Source: Promethearchaeia archaeon
Lineage (GTDB): Archaea; Asgardarchaeota; Lokiarchaeia; Sigyniarchaeales; SOKP01
DNA length: 64,000 bases
Assembly (NCBI GenBank): GCA_029856105.1
Contig: JAHQWH010000015.1
Location: forward strand, 164,543 to 228,542
Direction: 5' to 3'
Part shown: one piece after another, positions 10,024-18,705 of the stretch
How positions within the stretch are numbered: position 1 is the first letter of the stretch
Layout: every line of letters begins with the position of its first letter
The notes under the pieces: model-generated
Databases searched by the model: none
Told to the model about the DNA's origin: nothing
The model's input: only the letters and a program-made list of their open reading frames with translations
Program-made: the position numbers and the translations under genes

Positions 10024-11394
10024 TTATTTTGCTAAACCTAAATATTTTAAAGCTTTATTCTTAATTCTCTCCATCGTGGGAGTATCGGTAGTTTCTTCTA
10101 GGTAGTTAATTGTAAGGGTTAATTTTCCAGCGACTGTTACTGCGGGAATAACCAGTTCGATGTACGGAGTACCTGAAGTTACAAATATAAAACGATCTAA
10201 CTCTAATGATCCATATTTGGTAGGATAATCTAGAAGACCAAGATTGGTAATAGCCAGAACAGGTAATTTAGGAATTTGCTTTTTTGCCCTCTTATTTGCT
10301 ATATTCTTCTCATCATTGCAGTAAGTATGAATTTTTTCATATCTACTAAAATTTGAGGGAACAAGATTTCCAAAAAATGTAAATTGACGGGCATCTACCA
10401 TAGATTGATCAACGATCTCTGTAATCGCAGCAAATTGAAATATTTTTTTAATATAGAGATTTTCTTTTGCTTTATCATTGTAAATTTTAGCATTCTCCCA
10501 AAAACCTTTTTTTGGATTATATGAGAATTCAAGCTCAAATCCTGAAATATAAACTCCAAAATTTTCACCTATGGGTTTACTATAGCGCTTTCGTGTGTTA
10601 ACAGGAACCATAATATTTCGTTTTCCTCCTTTAAATGGTCCTCGGATAGAATTACGCGCTGCTAGAAAAGCTGTATTAAGAGCTGAATTCACAGTTAATC
10701 CATGTTGCCTACAGTTGTCAACGAGATTTGATGTTTCTTCTTCACTTAATTCCACTGAGATGATATTAAAATTATAGTTGTCCAAAAATGCTCTGAAGAT
10801 ATTATCCTCATCCTCCTCGTCAAAAATGACTTTTGATTTTTGCCACTTTTTATTCAAAGTATTAATTGCGAACTTTATGGCTTTTCCAATTTTAATATCT
10901 ATTGGAAAATTATCTGGAGTTGCTAAGGGTGGCTCTGGCATCTCTATTACTTTTCGATCAGGATCACCAACGTACAAAAGGAGATCACGAGCTAAAATTG
11001 CCAAAGAGGTTCCATCACATATCACATGATGACAAATTATAAGAATTTCAGAAATTTCGTGTGATTGCAATAATACAAAACGAGCTAAAGGACCTGTAGC
11101 TAATTTAAAGCGAATTTTGTATTCATTCAAGAGTTCTCTATTCCAATCTTCATCTGATGTTCGTTGAACTACTCTTAACGGATTTTCAAGAACTTTTTCA
11201 TTTATATACCATGGTTCATTGTTTTCATCAAGATAAATTCGGGCTCCCACCAATGGATGCTGTTGCCTTACTTTATTTAATGCAATTCTTAAATCATCTT
11301 CTGAGATAAATCCTTTGACTCGAGCGACTATAGATATAGTTTGATTAGGAGACCTAAAAAATCTCCTCTCAAAGGAGTTTAGTTTTCTTTTCAA
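10024..11394 (-). CDS. Stand-alone condensation-domain / CAT-fold acyltransferase
   Basis: HHVICDG active-site motif (HHxxxDG), DFG-region-like NFGVYISG; no adenylation or carrier domain. Confidence 0.75.
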   Translation of the reverse strand: MKRKLNSFERRFFRSPNQTISIVARVKGFISEDDLRIALNKVRQQHPLVGARIYLDENNEPWYINEKVLENPLRVVQRTSDEDWNRELLNEYKIRFKLATGPLARFVLLQSHEISEILIICHHVICDGTSLAILARDLLLYVGDPDRKVIEMPEPPLATPDNFPIDIKIGKAIKFAINTLNKKWQKSKVIFDEEDEDNIFRAFLDNYNFNIISVELSEEETSNLVDNCRQHGLTVNSALNTAFLAARNSIRGPFKGGKRNIMVPVNTRKRYSKPIGENFGVYISGFELEFSYNPKKGFWENAKIYNDKAKENLYIKKIFQFAAITEIVDQSMVDARQFTFFGNLVPSNFSRYEKIHTYCNDEKNIANKRAKKQIPKLPVLAITNLGLLDYPTKYGSLELDRFIFVTSGTPYIELVIPAVTVAGKLTLTINYLEETTDTPTMERIKNKALKYLGLAK

Positions 11395-11515
11395 TTTTTT
11401 ATATTGCGTAATTTTTTACACCTCATATTTTATTCTTTCATTGATTCTGAACTTTCAGAAAAAGTGAAAGTCAAGATATAATAAATATTTTGAGTATAAA
11501 AATGTTTTCATTATT

Positions 11516-11529
11516 TGTGAAATTTCACA
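11516..11529. promoter_or_regulatory. Perfect palindrome TGTGAAATTTCACA upstream of the fused HTH regulator
   Basis: 14-bp perfect inverted repeat ~48 nt upstream of the ATG at 11578; a second inverted repeat ACTTTCA-N7-TGAAAGT lies further upstream (~11451-11471). Confidence 0.5.
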
Positions 11530-11577
11530 TTTTGTAAAAAGCTTTTTATATTAGAAAAACTATATTATCATTAAGAA

Positions 11578-12687
11578 ATGCCTACAAATAATAAGAATAA
11601 TCACATTTACGACAAAAAGATCAGGAATTATGAAAAGGAAGTCATAAAATTCTTTGTAGAATACGGAAAAAATAAAAGATCTGATATTGAATCTCATATT
11701 CTTGCTTACATTTTATTGCGCGAAGGACAATGGTTAACTCAAGAAAACATTAGAGAATTATCACTCATTTTTTATGAAACTGAATTTAAAAAAGGCATTT
11801 CACAGGGTTCTATATCCCAAATTCTAAATAATTTCGTAGAATATAGCGTTCTAAATAAAAGAAAACTTGAGACTAAAAAGAACGCTTTTGAATATTCAAT
11901 GTCAGGAGCTTTTAATCAAGTAATGTCTTCTGCTATAGGATATGGAATAGAGGAGTTGGAGAAGTATATCTTGTTCTTGAAGAAAAAATTAGCCTCTTTG
12001 GAAAAAATTGAATATAAAAGTAATGAAGTTGAATTTCTAAGAGTTAGGCTAAATGAAAGAGTAAAGGAATTAATAGAATTCTTTATTTTTCATAAGGATC
12101 TCTATGAAGAAATATTCAAGATACCCAATAATAAAAAGAAAAATATTAGTAAACCAGAAGATCTAAGTGATTTTCAAATTAAGAAGTCTCTTAGAGAAAT
12201 TGAAAGAGATATTATTGAGTTTATAATAAATTGTCCATTATTCAGGTTTGGAAAGATGAAAGGCGCTCATTACCCTATTATTGCTTATTTCTTTACTAGG
12301 AAGAGATTAACTCAAGAAAAACTAAAAGAACTTACAGGTTTCTCTGCTGGAATGGTTTCTGAAGGTTTAAATTATATGCTTCAGGAAGGGTACATAAATT
12401 TAGATAAAGTTAAAGGTATTAGAGTACGGTATTACGAATTAAATTCAATTGCCTATTATAATTATCTACATCTATTCCGGATCGTCAAATCAAATTCTGA
12501 ATTATTTACAAGGTTAGATGCTATAAGCAGTGAAATAAAAACAAAAAGAACTGAGCTAAAAGATATAAATGGATATCGCATTATAAATAAGCGAGTTAAA
12601 CAATTTTTAAATGCAAAACCCGTGGTTGAGAAATTATTAATATCATTCAAAGATGCAATGGAAAGGTTTAAACATAAACCACAATAA
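11578..12687 (+). CDS. Tandem two-wHTH transcriptional regulator (GbsR/TrmB/MarR-like), fused form
   Basis: N-half resembles 41607..42122 and C-half (LTQEKLKELTGFSAGMVSEGLNYML...) resembles 41085..41603 and 37821..38336. Confidence 0.75.
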   Translation: MPTNNKNNHIYDKKIRNYEKEVIKFFVEYGKNKRSDIESHILAYILLREGQWLTQENIRELSLIFYETEFKKGISQGSISQILNNFVEYSVLNKRKLETKKNAFEYSMSGAFNQVMSSAIGYGIEELEKYILFLKKKLASLEKIEYKSNEVEFLRVRLNERVKELIEFFIFHKDLYEEIFKIPNNKKKNISKPEDLSDFQIKKSLREIERDIIEFIINCPLFRFGKMKGAHYPIIAYFFTRKRLTQEKLKELTGFSAGMVSEGLNYMLQEGYINLDKVKGIRVRYYELNSIAYYNYLHLFRIVKSNSELFTRLDAISSEIKTKRTELKDINGYRIINKRVKQFLNAKPVVEKLLISFKDAMERFKHKPQ

Positions 12688-12905
12688 AAAAAGAAGGAAA
12701 TATAAAGAATTAGTATTATGAGGGCAATCAAAATAATCAGTGAAATTAAGGATTAAGCGGGTCTATATAGTAGAAAAAACAATTTTTAAAATTCTTTTGA
12801 TGATGGTGGGTTGTCATTCCCGTAATACTTTCAATAAATATTATTACAAATCCAAAATTAATTATTATAATAATGTGAAAAACACTATAAGAATGGTTTG
12901 TATTT

Positions 12906-14243
12906 ATGAAGAAAAAGAGAGTTGTTATAATCGGAGCCTTAGGTATGGATTTTCACCTGTTTAACACCGTCTTCAAAGATAATGAAGAATACGAGGTAAT
13001 TGCTTTTACTATTGCTGGAGAGCAGAATGTAGGCACAATTGAAGGGGCGGAAAGGAAATATCCGGCGGAATTAGCAGGTAAACTATATCCAAAAGGCATT
13101 CCAATGCTTCCCGAAGAACACATTGAAGAAATAATTAAACTTCATCAAATAGATGAGGTGGTGTTTGCATATTCTGATGTTTCGCACGAAGAATTAATGC
13201 ATAAAGCATCTAGAGCGCTATCTGCTGGAGCTAACTATCGTTTGATATCGGGAAAATTCACCCAAATTAAATCTAAAAAACCCGTTGTAGCAATATGTGC
13301 TGTTAGAACTGGATGTGGTAAAAGCCAAGTTTCTAGAGCAACTTATAGGTATTTAATGAGCAAAGGTTATAAAGTTGTAGCAGTAAGAGAACCAATGCCT
13401 TATGGAGATTTGATAAAACAAAATGTTATGCGTTTTGAGAAGTACGAAGATTTAGATAAGTTTGATTGCACGATCGAGGAGCGGGAAGAGTACGAACCTT
13501 ACATTGAACAGGGACTTGTGATTTATTCAGGAGTAGATTACGAAAAAATTGTTAGGGAAGCAGAAAAAGAAGCGGATGTAATCATCTTTGACGGTGGAAA
13601 CAACGAGCTATCGTTTTATGTTCCAGATTTACTTTTCATCGTAGTAGACCCATTAAGACCGGGACACGAGATGAAATATCATCCCGGCGAAGTAAACGCC
13701 CGATCTGCCGATGCGTTCGTCATTAATAAAATGAATAACGCTAAACCAGAAGATGTGAAAATCGTTGAGAATAATTTAAACGAATTAAATCCTGACGCAA
13801 CAAAAATATATACAAATTCGGTTGTTACTATCGAAGGTAATCCTGATTTAAAGGGCAAAAAAGTAATTGTTGTAGAAGATGGGCCAACTTTAACGCATGG
13901 TAGTATGTCGTACGGCGCGGGATTTGTTGCGGCAACCAATAGTGGAGCTATAATTATAGATCCAAAACCTTATGTAACAGGTACTATGAAAAAAGTATTT
14001 GAAGAATTTCCACAGATCACACAGATAGTTCCAGCCATGGGATATAACGACCAACAGATTAAAGACATGGAAGAAACTCTAAATAAAGCTGAATGCGAAA
14101 TTATAATTGATGGCAGCCCTATTGATCTTGAAAAATTAATTAATAGCAATAAACCTATCATCAGAGTCTCTTATGATATTGAACCTGTCAAAAGTCCAAC
14201 GATAGAAGAAGTCTTAGATAAATTTATTGAAAAATTTTTATAA
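12906..14243 (+). CDS. Cyclic 2,3-diphosphoglycerate synthase-like P-loop protein
   Basis: MKKKRVVIIGALGMDFHLFNTVF...IAGEQNVG...RKYPAELAGKLYPKGIPM; P-loop-like RTGCGKSQVSRATY; similar to archaeal cDPGS/COG2403 GTPases. Confidence 0.8.
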   Translation: MKKKRVVIIGALGMDFHLFNTVFKDNEEYEVIAFTIAGEQNVGTIEGAERKYPAELAGKLYPKGIPMLPEEHIEEIIKLHQIDEVVFAYSDVSHEELMHKASRALSAGANYRLISGKFTQIKSKKPVVAICAVRTGCGKSQVSRATYRYLMSKGYKVVAVREPMPYGDLIKQNVMRFEKYEDLDKFDCTIEEREEYEPYIEQGLVIYSGVDYEKIVREAEKEADVIIFDGGNNELSFYVPDLLFIVVDPLRPGHEMKYHPGEVNARSADAFVINKMNNAKPEDVKIVENNLNELNPDATKIYTNSVVTIEGNPDLKGKKVIVVEDGPTLTHGSMSYGAGFVAATNSGAIIIDPKPYVTGTMKKVFEEFPQITQIVPAMGYNDQQIKDMEETLNKAECEIIIDGSPIDLEKLINSNKPIIRVSYDIEPVKSPTIEEVLDKFIEKFL

Positions 14244-14320
14244 AAATAATATTTTAAATTTTAATATGTAAGAAGGGAAGATTACTCAAGATATCAAAAA
14301 TCTCTTTTTTCATAAGTTAT

Positions 14321-14541
14321 TTATTTTTTCAGATGGTGGAAAATGTCTCCATGCCATATATATACTTTAAGTTTGGGAGATATATCTTCTAAATAATACC
14401 CAAATAATTTGCATAGGTTTTCCCTTCATGATATGCTCCTTTACTATCTTGTCGAAGTGCTTCAGCTACTTTCTTAAGAAATGTAGAAAGAATTTGAGGA
14501 TCAGTAAGTACTTTTCTATCAGCTTCAGGTAGTTTTTTCAT
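14321..14541 (-). pseudogene. Decayed alpha/beta-hydrolase C-terminal fragment
   Basis: Reverse strand: MKKLPEADRKVLTDPQILSTFLKKVAEALRQDSKGAYHEGKTYANYLGI(stop/frameshift)EDISPKLKVYIWHGDIFHHLKK*; LPEADR..L.DP......L..A.RQ...G and the xxWHGD strand are typical of alpha/beta hydrolases. Confidence 0.5.
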
Positions 14542-14715
14542 ATAAATTTATTCATATTATTGTCTAATTTTTCTAAGTAGTGTATAAAACATCTCATCTA
14601 TTACTTAAATTATGATAGGTTTATATAATCGAAACTATTTAACTTCTTATTGATGATATTAGCTGCAAAGCTAAGGAAATCTTTACAAAAATGTTTAAAA
14701 AACAGGGATAAATTA

Positions 14716-16806
14716 ATGTGTAAAAATAAAAAAATCAAAGTAAGAGTTGCATTATTATTAATTCTGGCGATTTTTTTTTCAAGTCCTTTTATATTTTTAA
14801 AGACAAGCCAATCTGATGATGAAGCAAGAGCATTAGATGAGAGAAGTATCAGAAGTGCTAATAGCATATGGAGCTACACTGCGGGAGATGGTTTATTTTC
14901 GGTGGCAATCTCCTCCGATGGACATTACATTGTCGCAGGAGGCCATGATAACAAGGTGTATCTCTTCGATAAAGCCAGCCCCACCCCCCTATGGAACTAC
15001 ACGACGGGAGGTTGGGTACGTTCGGTGGCAATCTCCTCCGACGGGCAGTATATTGTCGCGGGAAGCGATGATGATCATGTGTATTTCTTCAATAAAACTA
15101 GCTCCACTCCACTATGGAACTTCACTACGATAGTTAATATATATTCAGTGGCAATTTCCTCCAATGGGCAGTACATTGCTGCGGGAATCTATCGCTCGGT
15201 CTATTTTTTCGATAAAGCCAGCTCCAATCCCCTATGGTATCACGACACGGGAGATGCGGCAGTAGTAACTTCGGTGGCGATCTCGTCCGACGGGCAGTAC
15301 ATTGCCGCAGGAAACTATGGTAACAAAACATATCTTTTTAATAAAGCCAGCTCTACTCCCCTATGGAGCTACACTGCGGGAGATCGGGTACAATCGGTGG
15401 CAATTTCCTCCGACGGACAGTACATTGCTGCGGGAAGCTATGATAACAAAGTATATCTCTTCGATAAAGCCAGCTCCACCCCACTATGGAGCTATACTAC
15501 GGGAGATAATGTATATTCGGTGGCAATTTCCTCCGACGGGCAGAACATTGCCGCGGGAAGCTATGATGACAAGATATATCTCTTCGATAAAGCCAGCTTC
15601 ACTCCCCTATGGAACTATACTACGGGAAATAGTGTATTTTCGGTGGCAATTTCCTCCGATGGGCAGAACATTGCCGCAGGAAGCGTGGACGACAAGGTAT
15701 ATCTCTTCGATAAAGCCAGCTCCACCCCCCTATGGAACTATACTACGGGAAGTCATGTACATTCGGTGACAATCTCCTCCGATGGGCAGTATATTGCCTC
15801 GGGAGGTTGGGGTAATACGATATATCTCTTCGATAACAAGCCCTATACATTTACATTGTCTACAGATGCCGATGTTCCTGATTTGGACGGTATATTTTCT
15901 TTAAATTGGACTGTTTCTTCTGGTGCAACTAATTACTCCGTGTATCGTCATTCCAGTTATATTAATGAAATTAACGATAGTTTAATCCTTCTAGCGTATG
16001 AAATCACCGATCTGAGTTTATATTTGAGCGAATATTCAGATGAAACCTATTATTTCATTGTTGTTGCAAATAACACTTACGGTGAGACCTTATCAAATTG
16101 CATTACGGTGGTGGTGGGCTTACTTCCGGGAAGCTTCACATTATCTTCAAATGCGAGCGATCCCGATGACAATGGCCTTTTTATTCTTTCTTGGACTGGT
16201 TCTTCTGGCGCAACTAATTACTCCATATATCAATACTCCAGTTTTATCACGGAAATTAACGGCAGTTTAACCCTTCTAGCGGACGAAATCACCGATCCAA
16301 GCCTAGATTTGAGTGGATATTCGGACGGAACCTATTATTACATTGTTGTTGCGCATAATCAAATTGGAGATACTTCATCAAACTGTATTACTGTAATTGT
16401 TCAAATTACCAAATCGTTCACGATCATTACTCCCAATATCTCCTCTTCGTGGGAATGTGGTACGTCTCAGTCTATATCTTGGTCTTCAACGGGGATTATT
16501 TTGAATATTAAACTTGAACTCTATAGAAATGATGTGTTCGTAATGGAGATTATTTCAAGTACTGCTAATAATGGCGAAGTTTACTGGGTAGTTTTCTCGG
16601 AACTCGCGAGTTCTGACCACTATCAGATCAAAATTATAGACGTATCTAATGCTTCCATTTTCGCCTATAGCGACTACTTTGAAATAGAAAACACTTTACC
16701 AACAGAACCACCTGGTATTCCGGGATATAATGTACTATTTCTTATTGCTACTTTAGGTTCAATTATGGCATTAATTATGAAAAAATGTTCTAATTCCATG
16801 AAATAA
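14716..16806 (+). CDS. Secreted, membrane-anchored beta-propeller (WD40/PQQ-like) surface protein with two Fn3-like repeats
   Basis: N-terminal hydrophobic segment, eight SVAISSDGQYIAAGSYDNKVYLFDKASSTPLW units, two repeats with FTLS...DPDxxGxFxLxWTxSSGATNYSxYxxSS, C-terminal TM. ORF track start is 14650; ATG at 14716 gives MCKNKKIKVR plus TM. Confidence 0.8.
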   Translation: MCKNKKIKVRVALLLILAIFFSSPFIFLKTSQSDDEARALDERSIRSANSIWSYTAGDGLFSVAISSDGHYIVAGGHDNKVYLFDKASPTPLWNYTTGGWVRSVAISSDGQYIVAGSDDDHVYFFNKTSSTPLWNFTTIVNIYSVAISSNGQYIAAGIYRSVYFFDKASSNPLWYHDTGDAAVVTSVAISSDGQYIAAGNYGNKTYLFNKASSTPLWSYTAGDRVQSVAISSDGQYIAAGSYDNKVYLFDKASSTPLWSYTTGDNVYSVAISSDGQNIAAGSYDDKIYLFDKASFTPLWNYTTGNSVFSVAISSDGQNIAAGSVDDKVYLFDKASSTPLWNYTTGSHVHSVTISSDGQYIASGGWGNTIYLFDNKPYTFTLSTDADVPDLDGIFSLNWTVSSGATNYSVYRHSSYINEINDSLILLAYEITDLSLYLSEYSDETYYFIVVANNTYGETLSNCITVVVGLLPGSFTLSSNASDPDDNGLFILSWTGSSGATNYSIYQYSSFITEINGSLTLLADEITDPSLDLSGYSDGTYYYIVVAHNQIGDTSSNCITVIVQITKSFTIITPNISSSWECGTSQSISWSSTGIILNIKLELYRNDVFVMEIISSTANNGEVYWVVFSELASSDHYQIKIIDVSNASIFAYSDYFEIENTLPTEPPGIPGYNVLFLIATLGSIMALIMKKCSNSMK
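14897..15835 (+). repeat. Eight tandem ~123-bp coding repeats (41 aa)
   Basis: CGGTGGCAAT-like units start near 14900, 15023, 15146, 15272, 15395, 15518, 15641 and 15764: spacing 123 nt except one 126. Confidence 0.9.
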
Positions 16807-16817
16807 AATTCTAAAAA

Positions 16818-16828
16818 TTTTTTTTTTT
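16818..16828 (+). terminator. Oligo-T run after the propeller gene
   Basis: T11 run 12 nt after the stop. Confidence 0.4.
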
Positions 16829-17165
16829 ATTTAATTTAAGGGGCTATTAAATATCATTATAAGTACTTCTTTGTTATGATTTTTTCATAATTTAATCTTT
16901 TTCACATAATTTATGGGTATGAAAAATATTTTATCCTTGGGAATCGTGTATAGTTTAATTCTTTGTAACTAATTGGTTGTTCTCCCAATAGTAATTCGTA
17001 ATTCTTGCTTTTCCATAAGCAAATAATATTAAATTTCTGAATAGAAATCTTGAAATAATTTTTCTAATTTGATCCAAGAGTCTCTATCGGATAACTTGAA
17101 TTTCTTTCCGTTTTGTTTGAATAAATTGAATTTTAAATTTAATATCTATTTCTGAGACCATAAGA

Positions 17166-17229
17166 TTTATATAGAGAAACTTACTTATAGTAAGTAATTT
17201 ACTGATGGTAAGATAATTACTATTAGTAA
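17166..17229 (+). promoter_or_regulatory. TATA-like element followed by three 13-bp palindromic operators with 18-bp period
   Basis: TTTATATA ~17167; TTACTTATAGTAA (17181-17193), TTACTGATGGTAA (17199-17211), TTACTATTAGTAA (17217-17229). Confidence 0.7.
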
Positions 17230-17284
17230 ACTTAATTAATGACTTGTAATAACATAAAATGAATAATTAAGCTGAAAGTGGTGA

Positions 17285-17956
17285 ATGAAAATTTCCAAAT
17301 TATCTAGAAGAGAACGTGAAAAATTACAGCGTCGTAACGATATACTCAAAGCTGCTGAAAAAAGATTCTTTAATAAAGGCTATGATGAGGTTTCTATGGA
17401 TGATATCGCGGGAGATTTAGAGCTTTCTAAAACAACGCTCTATTTGTATTTTAAAAATAAACCTTCATTGTATTTTGCCGTAGTAATAAAAGGTATGGTT
17501 ATCCTTAGGAATATATTGAAAAATGCTATAAAAAACGAGGAATCAGGATTAGGAAAAATAATGGGCATAATTCGAGCTTACTTTGATTACATACAAATTC
17601 ATCTAGATTATTATGGCCTTAATCTTTCATCTAGAGCCATTCGTTTTACGAAAATGCTTAAACCTAACGAGGAGGGTGATACAGAAATTGAAAATGCTGA
17701 AGAGTATATCGGATTAACAAAAGAATTACTTGAAATGTTAATTGACGCTGTCAGTTTGGGAATTAAGGATGGTACAATTAGAAAAAACCTGAATCCATTA
17801 CAGACAGTAATTTTCTTGGGTTCTACCATTGATTTTATAGTACAAATATCCCCCGAATATAAATTACTCTTAGAGATGTATAGCATAACTGCTGAGGAAT
17901 ATCTTCAACACTCGATTGATGTGTTATTACGAGGTCTAGCTGGGGAAAAAAAATAA
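17285..17956 (+). CDS. TetR/AcrR-family transcriptional regulator
   Basis: RRNDILKAAEKRFFNKGYDEVSMDDIAGDLELSKTTLYLYFKNKPSLYFAV is a TetR HTH. Confidence 0.92.
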   Translation: MKISKLSRREREKLQRRNDILKAAEKRFFNKGYDEVSMDDIAGDLELSKTTLYLYFKNKPSLYFAVVIKGMVILRNILKNAIKNEESGLGKIMGIIRAYFDYIQIHLDYYGLNLSSRAIRFTKMLKPNEEGDTEIENAEEYIGLTKELLEMLIDAVSLGIKDGTIRKNLNPLQTVIFLGSTIDFIVQISPEYKLLLEMYSITAEEYLQHSIDVLLRGLAGEKK

Positions 17957-17973
17957 TTGGAGGAAGATAAAAA

Positions 17974-18537
17974 ATGGAAAAAAATAAAATATTAATTGCG
18001 TATGGAACTCGTTACGGAGCGACAACTAGTACCGCAGAAGAAATTTCCAAAGTTCTTCAAGGTGAAGGATTTGATGTAAAAGTTGTAAATCTCCAAAAAG
18101 ATAAGGTAAAAGATATCACAAATTTTGAACTTGTTGTTATTGGAAGTGGAATGAAAATGGATATGTGGACGACTAAAGCTAAAGCATTTTTAAAGAAGTT
18201 TAGTGGTGAATTCAAGAAAAGGAAAGTGGCCATTTTCGTGTCATCAGGTGGACGGGCACTCATGGAACATAAAGGAGAACTTGATGAAATTGATAGAATA
18301 ACTAAAAAATACCTTGAAGATAAAGCTTCTAAATATGGTTTGAATCCAATATCAATGACTATGTTTGGAGGTGTTTGGGATTATAATCAGATTTCTAAAA
18401 TTTTTAGAAAATTCTTGGATGCAGAAAAAGAAAATTTTATCGCGGCAGGAATAAAAGAAACAGAGCCAGGAGTCTATGACACTAGAAATTGGGAGAATAT
18501 TCGTGCATGGGCTAAAGAGTTAGCTAGCAAGATTTAA
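17974..18537 (+). CDS. Flavodoxin-domain protein (HemG/protoporphyrinogen oxidase-like flavodoxin)
   Basis: ILIAYGTRYGATTSTAEEISKVL, VIGSGMKMDMWTTKAKAFL, FGGVWDYNQIS. Confidence 0.8.
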   Translation: MEKNKILIAYGTRYGATTSTAEEISKVLQGEGFDVKVVNLQKDKVKDITNFELVVIGSGMKMDMWTTKAKAFLKKFSGEFKKRKVAIFVSSGGRALMEHKGELDEIDRITKKYLEDKASKYGLNPISMTMFGGVWDYNQISKIFRKFLDAEKENFIAAGIKETEPGVYDTRNWENIRAWAKELASKI

Positions 18538-18705
18538 AAAATCCCAATTCAACATAATAAAACTTAAGAACTTTTAAATCTCTTTTTGTAAATTTCTTTT
18601 TTAATTTCTTTTAAATAATATTTAATTCTGAAGTCTCATTAAATCATCCATAATTCAAAATTATGTTTTAAATTTAAAAAATAGAACTTAATTGAGTAAA
18701 AATCT

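Noticed and set aside
12740-12964. 74-aa ORF overlapping the start of the cDPGS-like gene
   Set aside because: Reads through the promoter and out-of-frame into 12906; no recognisable domain.
14837-15769. Plus-frame ORFs 14837..15133 and 15302..15769 rich in Arg/Trp repeats
   Set aside because: Out-of-frame shadows of the 123-bp propeller repeats.
14897-15835. Regular repeats that could suggest a CRISPR array or satellite
   Set aside because: Period 123 nt is a coding WD40/PQQ-like blade; no short repeat/unique spacer pattern and an intact reading frame.
17030-17160. Reverse-strand fragment FKFNLFKQNGKKFKLSDRDSWIKLEKLFQDFYSEI as a further decayed gene
   Set aside because: Too short and low-complexity to assign; could be chance coding in AT-rich DNA.
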